Source: Arthrobacter sp. KBS0703
Lineage (GTDB): Bacteria; Actinomycetota; Actinomycetes; Actinomycetales; Micrococcaceae
Assembly (NCBI RefSeq): GCF_002008315.2
Contig: NZ_MVDG02000001.1
Coordinates: 2,728,001-2,792,000, forward strand
Length of the DNA: 64,000 nt
Direction: 5' to 3'
Position numbers and translations under genes: made by a program. A model generated the notes under the pieces. It saw only the letters and a list, made by a program, of their open reading frames with translations, was not told the DNA's origin and did not search any database. Positions 40,090 to 47,936 of the stretch are shown here, in pieces (the stretch's first letter is position 1; each line of letters starts with the position of its first letter).

Positions 40090-40112
40090 CGTTGGTTGAG
40101 ACTGTCGAAACC
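40090..40112 (+). repeat. REP-like repeat carrying a stop codon
   Basis: GTTGGTTGAGACTGTCGAAA supplies the last Val-Gly codons and TGA of the BTAD regulator gene. Confidence 0.7.
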
Positions 40113-40141
40113 TCCGAACAAGCACACTCGGGTTAAACAAA

Positions 40142-40170
40142 AGCAGGGCCCGTCAAAGACGGACCCTGCT
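40142..40170 (-). terminator. Intrinsic terminator of cspA
   Basis: The stem AGCAGGGTCCGTC / GACGGGCCCTGCT (one G-U or mismatch) is followed on the minus strand by TTTTGTTT, a typical rho-independent signal. Confidence 0.85.
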
Positions 40171-40219
40171 CGAAACCTGTAAGGTTCCGGACTCAGAAGA
40201 GTTAGCTAGAAGCTAAGTC

Positions 40220-40423
40220 TTAGAGAGCCTGGATGTTTACAGCCTGGGGACCCTTGGGGCCCTGCTCGGTTTCGAAGGAGACCTTCTGGTTCTCTTCGAG
40301 GGAGCGGAAGCCGGAGGAAGCGATCGCAGAGTAGTGTGCGAAGACGTCCTGTGAAGAGTCATCGGGGGAAATGAAGCCGAAGCCCTTTTCAGCGTTAAAC
40401 CATTTGACGGTACCAGTAGCCAT
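40220..40423 (-). CDS. cspA: Cold-shock domain protein
   Basis: The 67-residue OB-fold protein starts [20 protein letters not shown], containing RNP1 (KGFGFI), and has RNP2 as VFAHYSAI. It ends with [10 protein letters not shown] as in actinobacterial CspA. It binds single-stranded RNA/DNA as a chaperone and is usually very highly expressed. AGGA lies upstream of the ATG. A strong terminator follows the gene. The 345-base upstream gap leaves room for a long 5' leader of the kind that controls cold-shock mRNAs. Confidence 0.96.
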   Translation of the reverse strand: MATGTVKWFNAEKGFGFISPDDSSQDVFAHYSAIASSGFRSLEENQKVSFETEQGPKGPQAVNIQAL

Positions 40424-40768
40424 TATTTTTGTCCTTCGTGAAGGTGGAGGAAAAGTCCCGACTTTCGGGTCCTCCGGTGTGGGGTGTTCAAAACCGCTAC
40501 TTCAGAAGAACGCGGACTTTCGACCGCGCGTACTGCCTGAACTACCAAATACAAACACAACAACGGTCTCTACTGTACACGTGTTTCAGGGCGGGACCTA
40601 CCAAAAGCCAGATGGGGCACATCCGCTCAGTACGGAAGGCAGCAGGAGACCGCCCAAACGACCCGGCTGGCACGGACGGCAGATAGCCTCGCCCGCGCCC
40701 CCGGAACGCAATATGCTTCACACAAACCAGCCCCCATTGGTCTCCCATGCGTACCGAAGGAAGAAGCC
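40424..40768 (-). other. Intergenic region with likely cspA leader
   Basis: No gene is supported in 345 bases. It should hold the cspA promoter and 5' leader (leftward) and the promoter of the TfoX-like gene (rightward). A CCGACTTTCGG segment near 40457 and GGACTTTCGACCG near 40512 could pair as part of a leader structure; this is a guess. Confidence 0.4.
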
Positions 40769-41152
40769 ATGCAGATGCCCAAGCCGTCAGAGGCCGACAA
40801 GGAACATTTCCGCGCCGTCATGCCCACGGATCCCGACGTCGTGGTGAAGCCGATGTTCGGCAACCTTGGCGCCTTCGTCAACGGGAACATGTTCGCGGGC
40901 CTCTTCGGCCCCACCATCGGGGTGAAACTCGCGGACGCGGACCGGGAGGAACTCGAAGGCACTGAGCGGACCGTTCCCTTCGGGCCGGCTGAGCGGCCCA
41001 TGGGCGGTTACACGGGATTGCCGGAGGTATGGAACGCCGAGGGCAGCGGTGATGATGCGCGGGCCAAAGCCTGGGTGGCGAAGGCCTACTCGTATGTGGC
41101 CGGGCTGCCGCCCAAGGAGCCGAAGGTTTCCAAGCCCCGGGCCAAGAAGTAG
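40769..41152 (+). CDS. TfoX N-terminal domain-like protein
   Basis: The 127-residue protein carries the TfoX_N pattern: VVVKPMFGNLGAFVNGNMFA followed by GLFGPTIGVKLADADREEL and FGPAERPMGGYTGLPEVW. AAGGA precedes the ATG by 7 bases; a second ATG two codons later is possible. The C-terminus is a Lys/Pro-rich tail. In Proteobacteria TfoX domains regulate competence; stand-alone actinobacterial copies are common and have no proven role. It has no operon partner. Confidence 0.85.
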   Translation: MQMPKPSEADKEHFRAVMPTDPDVVVKPMFGNLGAFVNGNMFAGLFGPTIGVKLADADREELEGTERTVPFGPAERPMGGYTGLPEVWNAEGSGDDARAKAWVAKAYSYVAGLPPKEPKVSKPRAKK

Positions 41153-41335
41153 TTCATCTTCGGCCTGACATTCGTCGCTGTCACCATGGGTGCCAGGGTC
41201 CGGCGCCGGGGCCCGGTGGCTTGGCCAAAAACCATCGCCCGCTACGGCGGCCGCGCCGGCCCTCCGAAGAATAGACTGGAAAGGAGCCTTGGGCTCCTCG
41301 GATGCCTTGGCGCTACTGAAAGATAAGGACACTTC

Positions 41336-41554
41336 ATGACACAGAATCCCGTCCCCACCGCAGAGACACCCGATACCAATGCCGGTGAAGAAGAAACCAT
41401 TGGCAAGTCTGTACATCCCGGCCCGGACAAGGACGCTGAGGGGAACGAACCTGGCGCCGAAGTGGAGGATATGGATCTTTCACCTCTGGGACTCAAGGAT
41501 GCCCCTGCACAGGACGAGAACGAACACAGCCTCGTCGATCCCGGAAACAGCTGA
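41336..41554 (+). CDS. Small acidic disordered protein
   Basis: AAGGA precedes the ATG by 8 bases. The 72-residue product (MTQNPVPTAETPDTNAGEEE) is rich in Asp, Glu, Pro and Asn, with almost no hydrophobic cluster and no Cys, so it is likely disordered. A short motif MDLSPLGLKDAP is the only non-acidic region. The next gene (DUF1206) starts 107 bases downstream on the same strand. The family is not recognised. Confidence 0.55.
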   Translation: MTQNPVPTAETPDTNAGEEETIGKSVHPGPDKDAEGNEPGAEVEDMDLSPLGLKDAPAQDENEHSLVDPGNS

Positions 41555-41661
41555 TCTGACACGCTCACTTCAGCGCCGTCACCCCGGACCCCCTGCGGCG
41601 TCGTAAGGCACCCCCTTCCGCATGCCCGCCACCACATCTGCGCTTTCCTTAAGGATCGGCA

Positions 41662-42480
41662 ATGAAGAAAGAGCTGAAGGACGCCGCGAACGCGGTCGAG
41701 GATGCGTCGAACTCCAGGGCTTTTGTGCTTGCGGCCAGGGCAGGTTTTGCCGTCAGCGGCCTGTTGCACCTTCTGGTCGGGTTCGTCGCTATCCAGTTGG
41801 CATTGGGCAAGGCGGGAAAGGCGGATCAGGCCGGTGCCGTCGCCCAACTCGCTGCCCAGCCGCAGGGGCTGCTGTTGCTGTGGGTCGGATTCGCCGCCTG
41901 CGTGGCTCTGGCACTCTGGCAAACCAGTAACGCCGTATTCGGTTACGGTCAGCTGGAGGCCAGGAAGAAGGTGGTAAGGAAGCTGTCCGCAGCCGGCAAG
42001 GCCGTCGTGTTCGCGGTCATGGCGCTGACGTTCGCTGCCTCCGCAAGCGGAAACAGCCAAACCAGCGGAAAGACGACCAGCGACTTCACCGTCTCAATCA
42101 TGAAAGCACCAGGGGGCGCGTTCCTGCTGATGATCATCGGAGCCGCCATCGCCATCGCCGGCCTTGTCTTCGTGGTTCTCGGCTTCAAGGGATCGTTCAA
42201 GAAGGACCTGCAGCTGCCGCCCTCGGGCACCGCGCGGTCCGTCGTGACGGGGCTGGGAGTGGTCGGCTACATAGCGGAGGGCGTCGCACTGTTTCTGGTG
42301 GGCTTGCTGTTCATCATTTCCACCGTTCAGGCCAACCCTCAGGAGTCCACCGGCCTGGATGGCGGACTGAAGGCGCTGCGCGAGCAGCCGTACGGGGTGT
42401 ATATGCTGACCGCCGTCGGCGTCGGCCTTATCTGTTACGGCCTCTACCTGATGGTGAAGGCCAAATTCGCGCGGATGTAA
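41662..42480 (+). CDS. DUF1206 membrane protein
   Basis: The 272-residue protein has six membrane helices in three pairs. Each pair starts with a similar motif: RAFVLAARAGFAVSGLLHLL, KLSAAGKAVVFAVMALTFAA, and SVVTGLGVVGYIAEGVALFL, the threefold internal repeat of DUF1206. A basic amphipathic N-terminus precedes the first helix. AAGGA lies upstream. The family is frequent in actinobacteria and cyanobacteria and has no known function; the repeated A-R-x-G-Y/F-x-A-x-G pattern suggests an evolutionary triplication. Confidence 0.9.
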   Translation: MKKELKDAANAVEDASNSRAFVLAARAGFAVSGLLHLLVGFVAIQLALGKAGKADQAGAVAQLAAQPQGLLLLWVGFAACVALALWQTSNAVFGYGQLEARKKVVRKLSAAGKAVVFAVMALTFAASASGNSQTSGKTTSDFTVSIMKAPGGAFLLMIIGAAIAIAGLVFVVLGFKGSFKKDLQLPPSGTARSVVTGLGVVGYIAEGVALFLVGLLFIISTVQANPQESTGLDGGLKALREQPYGVYMLTAVGVGLICYGLYLMVKAKFARM

Positions 42481-42569
42481 GCTGGCCACCTTCACCGGCC
42501 GAGTGAAGAATCCCGAAAACATTGACGTTTCGGCGGTCATCCGGTTGCGGGCGGATGTGCTGTGGAAGC

Positions 42570-43307
42570 CTAGGGCAGGACAACATTCACGAGTTCTGAC
42601 CGGCCGCCTGTCTCCAGGTCCTCTGTAAGCACCAGCGAACCAACCTGCGGGCAGTAATACTTATGCTCCCGCGAGTTCTTTTCGAGGGGCGTCCAGTCGT
42701 AGACCTTGACGCAATCGGTGTATGTGCCTGATTTGGTGGTGACGGTCTCGCCGGTAGCGACGGTGTCCCGCATGTCTTCCGCGTTACCAACGTAAAATTC
42801 CTGCCTGTAGGAGTCGCCGACGCGCTGTTCGGCCTTCATCCAGATGCCGGCTTTTGCCCCGTCTTTTCCGTGGAGAAAGCTGCCCGAGTGGTGCAGCAAC
42901 ATCCCATTCCAGTAGTTGTTCACGTCCTCGCCGAAGTACCACACGTCGCCGTTCTTGTGTTGCGCCAAGTAGTCCCGGGTTTCCTTTACGAGCTGCCCGT
43001 TCTTGTACTCCTTATCCAGATACACCACCGTCTCAACACCCTCTATGGTCATGGTCTCCTGCAGGATTTCGATTTCGATCCTCTCGGTGACTGTTCCTTG
43101 CGCGGTAGTTTCGTAGGTCAGTTTTTTGCCGACAGGGAGGGCGAAGTATTTATTGGTGATTTTCGTGGTGAAATCGGCGGGGTTGACCTGTGGGTTGTAC
43201 TCCGCGGCCCTACTCCTTTTTGTGTTGTCGAAGGCAAAAAGTGTCGCCCCGCCAACCACCAGCAGCAGGACGATGACTCCAAAGAAGATTTTGGTTCGTG
43301 AATTCAT
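42570..43307 (-). CDS. Membrane-anchored extracytoplasmic protein of unknown function
   Basis: The start MNSRTKIFFGVIVLLLVVGG is chosen because GGGAAAGG precedes it. An N-terminal signal anchor (residues 5-25) leads into about 220 extracytoplasmic residues with many beta strands: YFALPVGKKLTYETTAQGTV, TERIEIEILQETMTIEGVET, VVYLDKEYKNGQLVKETRDY, and GDVWYFGEDVNNYWNG. Two Cys (in TDCVKVYD and YYCPQVGS) could form a disulfide. The pattern resembles secreted proteins of unknown function found in soil actinobacteria with a beta-sandwich shape. No enzymatic motif is seen. It converges with the DUF1206 gene. Confidence 0.75.
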   Translation of the reverse strand: MNSRTKIFFGVIVLLLVVGGATLFAFDNTKRSRAAEYNPQVNPADFTTKITNKYFALPVGKKLTYETTAQGTVTERIEIEILQETMTIEGVETVVYLDKEYKNGQLVKETRDYLAQHKNGDVWYFGEDVNNYWNGMLLHHSGSFLHGKDGAKAGIWMKAEQRVGDSYRQEFYVGNAEDMRDTVATGETVTTKSGTYTDCVKVYDWTPLEKNSREHKYYCPQVGSLVLTEDLETGGRSELVNVVLP

Positions 43308-43468
43308 GACCTTTCCCACTCCTTCTGAGTAGAAATTCCTGTAGGGGGTCAGAGCACCGTTGCTTGCCCATGGCCATAGGAAAAAGGTATTGCAGTCCGA
43401 CCTGAACCAGAACACCCTCTGCGAACATGCTCTTGGAGAGGCCCCGCCTCCCCGTAGCGTCAGTGAAG

Positions 43469-43882
43469 ATGTTCGACGGCGTCCTGGTCGCCGTGGCGCT
43501 TCCCGCCACTTTCATCGTCGCCCTGGTAATCGTGGCCGCCGTCATGAGAGCCCGGGACGTCCGGCGCCGCGGCCCGGTCCGGCGCTTCAGCCGCCAGCAG
43601 CGCTGCGAAGGCATGGCACGGGCTGCCGGCCAGTGCGAGATGGAGGCGGGCTTCCGCCGTCGTTGTTCCCGGCCGGCAGAGCACGGCGACCATTTCTATC
43701 CGTGGTCCAAGGGCGGGTCCACCAGTCTGCAGAACTTCGTCGCCGCGTGCAGCAGATGCAACCGCGCGAAAGGCGCGCAGATACCGTCGCCAGCGCAGCA
43801 GGAAAGACTGGAACGACGACGGCGGACGTACGTCGCGCTCGACGGCGCGGCCGCCGTCGGCGAACGGCAGCCGCTCCCCTAG
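43469..43882 (+). CDS. Membrane-anchored HNH nuclease-like protein
   Basis: The start at 43469 is preferred; an in-frame ATG at 43427 would add 14 residues. Residues about 3-27 form a membrane helix (DGVLVAVALPATFIVALVIV), followed by an Arg-rich region (RARDVRRRGPVRRFSRQQR). The HNH domain holds DHFYPWSKGGSTSLQNFVAA with CSRCNRAKG behind it: the D-H pair, the central N and the CxxC-N-K zinc/metal motifs are all present. Most HNH enzymes are soluble; a membrane tether places this one at the inner face of the membrane. DNA entry or defence are possible roles, not shown. A long hairpin follows the stop. Confidence 0.75.
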   Translation: MFDGVLVAVALPATFIVALVIVAAVMRARDVRRRGPVRRFSRQQRCEGMARAAGQCEMEAGFRRRCSRPAEHGDHFYPWSKGGSTSLQNFVAACSRCNRAKGAQIPSPAQQERLERRRRTYVALDGAAAVGERQPLP

Positions 43883-43911
43883 CCAGCCGGACCTGAACCA
43901 GCACTCAGACA

Positions 43912-43976
43912 GCAACGCGGGGTCACTTGGCGCCCAATTTGCCGCCTTGATTGGGCGCCAACTGACCCCGCGTTGC
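43912..43976. repeat. 27-bp inverted repeat hairpin
   Basis: Arms 43912-43938 and 43950-43976 (outer part GCAACGCGGGGTCA, inner part TTGGCGCCCAAT) pair with one mismatch around an 11-base loop, 30 bases after the HNH gene. It could be a terminator or a small palindromic element; no T run follows. The remaining 240 bases to the next gene show nothing else. Confidence 0.75.
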
Positions 43977-44216
43977 CCGGCTGTCCGCCAGAAACCGAGT
44001 CCGCTGCTGTGAGCGACAGAGGCGGGGCTGAGTGCCCTCTCGCCAGGCTAAGCGCCCTAACACCCGAAGCCGAGAACTCCGCTGCCGCCGCCCCGCAGAC
44101 AACGTCAGTTCCGACCTCTACAACGAGCATTCTCACGCAGGCGCGTCGACGCTCCTGCTCCGTCTGTGGGCAGCGTGAAGCTGCCTTGGACGGACCATGA
44201 ATGGGGATGGCTGATC

Positions 44217-44917
44217 ATGAGCAACGGCGCACCTGACGTTAGTTCAGAACCCCGCGCCGTCCCACCACGGAAGCCTGCCAAACCGCCGCGGATCGGAACA
44301 GCGAAGGAACATCCGGCGTCGGCAAACGAACGCTCCGCCGTGCGTGCCTCGGGCACCATCGCAGCGTCAGCGCCGCCGCTCGACAACTACGCGGCGTTCC
44401 TCGGCCGGCTGGACGCAGCAGCCGGGAGGCTCACGCCGCGGCGGGATGCCCTGACCACGGCCCTTGGTGCTGCGGAGCTGCTCCACCACCAGAACCACGC
44501 AGGGCTCGAGCTTTGGGGCCAGCGCCTCTCCCGCATCAAATCCTGGACCAGCACACCGGCAACCGGGAGGCGCGGACTTACAGCACCCTGAGGGAGCTTC
44601 ACGACATTGCCATCAAGATGAAGCAGATGTTCGGCAGCCGAGCGGAGCGCGTACAGCAGGTGTGCAACGTGATCAGGGCCCGCCGGGTTCAGATCAACAC
44701 GTCTCTGTTTGAGCTGGAGAAGAGCAAGGTCAAATTAACGTCGTCCAAGATGCTGGCGCAAGAGCGCGAGAATCTCAGCAAGGTGGTCGCCGATCTTTCG
44801 GTCACCGGTGAGGGCATCAGCCACGGTTTCCCGGACCCTGGCCTACAGGAAAGTCTGCGGGAGGCGCGGGAAGCAATCATCCTGGCCGAAGCCCTGCTGG
44901 AAGTGAAAGGGAACTGA
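44217..44917 (+). pseudogene. Helical coiled-coil protein with a 1-bp frameshift
   Basis: Two frames read as one protein. The 5' part (MSNGAPDVSSEPRAVPPRKP, later LLHHQNHAGLELWGQRLSRI-KS) runs to about 44543. The 3' part continues LDQHTGNREARTYSTLRELH and a long helix (RVQINTSLFELEKSKVKLTS, EARETII-like end) to 44917. Restoring one C in TCCTGG near 44543 joins them as RIKSLDQHTGNREA. The C-terminal 110 residues look like a coiled coil; no membrane helix or enzyme motif is seen. The gene downstream starts 2 bases after the stop and codes for a two-helix membrane protein, so the two probably act together. The shift may be a sequencing error. Confidence 0.65.
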
Positions 44918-44919
44918 AC

Positions 44920-45504
44920 ATGCAAATTCCACGGACCGAGCACCGGGAAATCTGCAGCTTCACTTCGAAGGAATGGACCGGCAGGCCGGCCGACGGCGCG
45001 GGCGCCATGTTCGGCGGCTTTTCAATTGTCGGCTTCGTCCTGTGCCTGATCCTGATGCTGTTCGTGCCCGGCCTCCGGGACGTCGGCGCCACCATGCTGT
45101 TCGTCGGGATCTTCGCCTCGACTTTCACGGTCCTGGGCATCCTGGGCACGGGTTCGAGCGAGCGCGCGTTTCTGCAGCGGCTGACTGCCGCTGTGAATGA
45201 AGTGATTCTCGAACTCACGGCGGACAGGGCGAACCAGCTTTCGACTGATGAGCTCCGCTCACTGCTCGTCGACGGCGGGAGCCTCCCGCGGCTTGTGAAC
45301 GGGGTGTCCGGTCTGCACCTGAAGGTCATCCCGGAGCCCACGCCGAAGCCCAAGCCGAAGCAGATTGCCCCGCCGAAAACTGACGCGGTCACCACGACCC
45401 GAATCGTCATCGCGGGCACGCCACCCGATTACGGCATTGGCAGTTTCGACCGGCTCCTCGAAACCGCTACCAATGACCCGGGATTCAATTCCTCCGCCAC
45501 CTAG
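44920..45504 (+). CDS. Two-helix membrane protein, partner of the coiled-coil protein
   Basis: The 194-residue product starts 2 bases after the preceding stop. Residues 1-28 are cytoplasmic (TEHREICSFTSKEWTGRPAD). Helix 1 is near 30-50 (MFGGFSIVGFVLCLILMLFV) and helix 2 near 56-78 (VGATMLFVGIFASTFTVLGI). Then a helical region (ERAFLQRLTAAVNEVILELT), a KPKPKQ-rich linker and an Ala/Thr tail follow. There are no known motifs. Tight spacing suggests translational coupling and a complex with the coiled-coil protein. The family is not recognised. Confidence 0.75.
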   Translation: MQIPRTEHREICSFTSKEWTGRPADGAGAMFGGFSIVGFVLCLILMLFVPGLRDVGATMLFVGIFASTFTVLGILGTGSSERAFLQRLTAAVNEVILELTADRANQLSTDELRSLLVDGGSLPRLVNGVSGLHLKVIPEPTPKPKPKQIAPPKTDAVTTTRIVIAGTPPDYGIGSFDRLLETATNDPGFNSSAT

Positions 45505-45526
45505 CAGTGACGGTTGGCCAGCTTCC

Positions 45527-45946
45527 TCAGCCGGCGGGCTCATCAACCGGAACGTAGTCGCCGTGGCGGTGGACGATCTTCCATTCCCCGGCTTCGCGGC
45601 GGTAGACATGGGTGACGCGAAGCTTGGTGGACTGGGGCGGGCCGCCGTCGACCGACAGGTTTGCTCGTTCAAAACCGACCGTATACGCAAGATCCCCGCT
45701 GGCTCCCGCCGCAAGAAGTTCGAAACTGTAGGCGGTGCAGTGGGAGAACCGGGAGGCAACCCAGCGGAAGGTCCGGCTGACCGTGTCCCACCCCGAATCG
45801 GACATCCCCATGGCACCCAACAATGTGACCGGGTCGGCGCGTGACCACAGGGCAATCCTCGGCTCCGCATCGCCGTTGTGAAGCGCCGCTTCCGCCGCTA
45901 TCTGGCGGTCCAGCATCGCGGTCAGGAAATCCTCGAGTTCGCCCAT
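45527..45946 (-). CDS. SnoaL-like (NTF2 fold) protein
   Basis: The start MGELEDFLTAMLDRQIAAEA follows GGAGAAGGG. The 139-residue product fits the NTF2/SnoaL-like cone: N-terminal helices, a strand with ALWSRADPVTLLGAMGMSDS, helix WDTVSRTFRWVASRF, then long strands LAYTVGFERANLSVDG and KLRVTHVYRREAGEWKIVHR ending in HGDYVP. The WKIVHRHGD ending is the classic SnoaL/DUF4440 signature. The family includes isomerases, cyclases and ligand-binding proteins; the substrate is not known. It converges with the membrane protein gene. Confidence 0.85.
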   Translation of the reverse strand: MGELEDFLTAMLDRQIAAEAALHNGDAEPRIALWSRADPVTLLGAMGMSDSGWDTVSRTFRWVASRFSHCTAYSFELLAAGASGDLAYTVGFERANLSVDGGPPQSTKLRVTHVYRREAGEWKIVHRHGDYVPVDEPAG

Positions 45947-46154
45947 GCCCTTCTCCTTCGCCGGTCCACAGAGCATCGTTGTCGCGAAACAACGCTTTCC
46001 CGGCCAGACTGGCAGCTCCCGGGAACGGCGTCAACGCTGGCCGGGTCCCGTCAGGGCGAGCAGGAGCGTCATCCACGGGAACGTTGTCCGCGAGCGCCAC
46101 GGCCACTGCGCAAGGTCGTTGCCGGCTTGCGGTCCCCCGGAGCATTCTTGGGGA

Positions 46155-46739
46155 ATGGGTTCGCATGGTGGGGACGGCAGGGCTGGGATCGATGCTGGTC
46201 TGGTGGCGTGGATTCCCCGGCTCGCCCCGTCTATGCCGGTGGCCGTGCCCGTGCTGTCGAAACTCTTGGACTTCGACGACGGGACTACGTCACGCTCCCT
46301 GTTGGCGGGGTTCGTCCTGGCCGGGAACGTAGTATTTCCGGCCGTCGAAGGGCCCACCGCCGCCGCGCTCGGGGACAAGACACTGACCTACAAGAACACC
46401 GGCACGGTGGAAAGTTCGGTCCGCTCCGGGCTGACGGACACCATCGATGCCCTATCCAAGCGCATCGCCCGAGCCTCGGAAAGCGCCGTCCGGCTGATGG
46501 CGGACTTCCGCAGTAAGTACGTGGAGAGCGTGCTGATGGACGAAGAAACACTGCTGTCCCATCGCGATGCCTGGGCAACGGAGCCGTCACCATCTACGGC
46601 GGCCCTGACCAGGCTGACTCCTGGGGAAGCAGCGCTCTACGAAGGACTCGGGAACGACACCTATGGATCATCCGTCCGCCTGGAACAGGAGCTGATCCGC
46701 TGGGACTGGGCGCGAAGACGTCTTGCCAAGCCCGTTTGA
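46155..46739 (+). CDS. Protein of unknown function
   Basis: The frame codes for about 194 residues if started at 46155 (MGSHGGDGRAGIDAGLVAWI); an ATG at 46233 gives 168. Neither has a good ribosome site. Features include a hydrophobic stretch near residues 48-64 (SRSLLAGFVLAGNVVFPAVE), a helical middle (TDTIDALSKRIARASESAVR), and an acidic then Trp-rich C-terminus (LEQELIRWDWARRRLAKPV). No known motif is present. It is convergent with the next gene. Confidence 0.5.
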   Translation: MGSHGGDGRAGIDAGLVAWIPRLAPSMPVAVPVLSKLLDFDDGTTSRSLLAGFVLAGNVVFPAVEGPTAAALGDKTLTYKNTGTVESSVRSGLTDTIDALSKRIARASESAVRLMADFRSKYVESVLMDEETLLSHRDAWATEPSPSTAALTRLTPGEAALYEGLGNDTYGSSVRLEQELIRWDWARRRLAKPV

Positions 46740-46824
46740 GCTGTGGATGCGGTCGGCTGGCGTTCCGCTGCCCGCTGCTAGTCAAAGTGGATCAGCACGG
46801 AGGCCCCGGGATTGCCCGGAGGCT

Positions 46825-47214
46825 TTACTGGGCCATGCCCTCCGGACCGTAGAGGAATTCCCTGGCGTGTGCGACAGCTTTTTTAAACGCGTCGTTGCGA
46901 AGGGCGATCAGGTGTTCCGTGTCGCCATCCGCCGGTTCCAAGTAGCCGGTAAAGCCGGGCCGCAGCACCCAGATGTCACCGGCGGGCGGCAAATAGAAAA
47001 CACCGAACGAGCGGTGCTGCTGGTCATCCTCTGTCCAGATGGGAACCACGGCCAGTGCCGCACCGGTCCCGGGATTGACCCACTGGGCCCGGGGCAGTGG
47101 CTGTTCATGGGCTTCCGGGTCCAGGAACGGTGCCGTGCCCTGTCCCCAGCGTTGCTCGAAGCGTTCGTAAAACGCCGGAAAGAGGTGGGAGTCGTAGCGG
47201 CGCCAGTCACTCAT
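46825..47214 (-). CDS. Protein of unknown function
   Basis: GGAAGGAG lies 8 bases before the ATG. The 129-residue product begins MSDWRRYDSHLFPAFYERFE and is rich in aromatic residues (RSFGVFYLPPAGDIWVLRPG, FTGYLEPADG), with a C-terminal helix NDAFKKAVAHAREFLYG. It looks like a compact alpha/beta cytoplasmic protein. It lies 130 bases after the Hsp20 gene on the same strand and might share its heat-inducible transcript, though no terminator was looked for quantitatively. The family is not recognised. Confidence 0.7.
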   Translation of the reverse strand: MSDWRRYDSHLFPAFYERFEQRWGQGTAPFLDPEAHEQPLPRAQWVNPGTGAALAVVPIWTEDDQQHRSFGVFYLPPAGDIWVLRPGFTGYLEPADGDTEHLIALRNDAFKKAVAHAREFLYGPEGMAQ

Positions 47215-47344
47215 TTCTTAAGTCTCCTTCCTTCATCGGGTGTAACTTCCCGGCCCATGGCCCGTTCTCCCACCGGACCGGCGATGCGCGGTCGGGCTGG
47301 GGCGGTTCCGGCGGAAGCCGCCCCGGCCCTGCCCGGCAGCGCCG

Positions 47345-47773
47345 CTAGCTCGCGATCTCGCGGGACTGGTCCTGCTTGCTCTCGATCGAGATTTTGCGTG
47401 GCTGAGCCTGTTCAGCCACGGGGATACGAAGGGTCAGGACTCCCGCGTCGTAGCTCGCCGCGACATTCTCCGTGTCCAGCGTGTCGCCCAGGATCAGTTG
47501 CCGGTTGAAGACCCCGCGCGGCCGTTCCGAAGCGATGAGCTCGACGTCGGGATCTGCGGGGTCCCTACGCTCCGCCCGGACGGTGAGCACGTTGCGTTCC
47601 ACACTCAGGTCCACGGAATCCGCAGTGACGCCGGGAAGGTCAAAGGCTACGACGAAGTGGCCGTTTTCCTGCCAGGCATCCATCGGCATCGCCGCCGGCC
47701 GGGCAGTTGTTCCAAAGACCTGCTGGGTCAGCCGGTCCAACTCACGGAACGGGTCCGTCCGCATCAACATCAT
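47345..47773 (-). CDS. Small heat-shock protein, Hsp20 family
   Basis: The start [20 protein letters not shown] is placed at 47773 because AAGGAG lies 6 bases before it; further upstream ATGs exist. The 142-residue protein carries an alpha-crystallin domain (about 40-135): [33 protein letters not shown], and the conserved [12 protein letters not shown] near the C-end, followed by a short tail with KISIE. It forms oligomers that hold unfolding proteins. A near-consensus promoter (47854-47882) faces it, and an HspR-like regulator gene is divergent. Confidence 0.95.
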   Translation of the reverse strand: MMLMRTDPFRELDRLTQQVFGTTARPAAMPMDAWQENGHFVVAFDLPGVTADSVDLSVERNVLTVRAERRDPADPDVELIASERPRGVFNRQLILGDTLDTENVAASYDAGVLTLRIPVAEQAQPRKISIESKQDQSREIAS

Positions 47774-47853
47774 TTCCCACTCCTTCAGCATGGGTTGTTC
47801 GAATGGCCTTGTATTGCGCCGCATCAATTTTCTATGTCAGCGGGTACAGATTT

Positions 47854-47882
47854 TTTATAACATCGGTGCCATAGTGGTGCAA
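47854..47882 (-). promoter_or_regulatory. Promoter of the Hsp20 gene
   Basis: On the minus strand TTGCAC and TATAAA are separated by exactly 17 bases, ending about 80 bases before the start codon. No exact HAIR box (CTTGAGT-N7-ACTCAAG) is found around it. Confidence 0.7.
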
Positions 47883-47936
47883 GAGGTACTTTCGAAAATT
47901 CCGGCGAGAACAAGAACCAGAGGGAGTCGGCGCATC

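Larger units (their letters stand above)
38243..40099 (+). pseudogene. BTAD/SARP-type transcriptional regulator, broken by one frameshift and two adapters
   Basis: Piece 1 (38243 to about 38533) codes for a winged helix (TWIRLLGPPRIESPG, GALRWNLSELRRALDG). An extra C near 38534 shifts the frame; piece 2 continues DAMQAVHSGGLGGLDPRTLD into the BTAD domain (FDSWLADQRYRLDNVVQSLL, YRQELGLPLPAEIRQAL) up to the adapter at 39182. A 44-base middle piece codes PDGASRTAAAAYRE, and piece 4 (from 39302) carries TPR-like repeats VQRGVPDRAAGWLDRAMRAA to the stop. Order and content match one regulator of about 600 residues. The adapters are artefacts; the 1-bp shift may be sequencing error or a real mutation. 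The stop lies in a REP copy. Confidence 0.8.
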
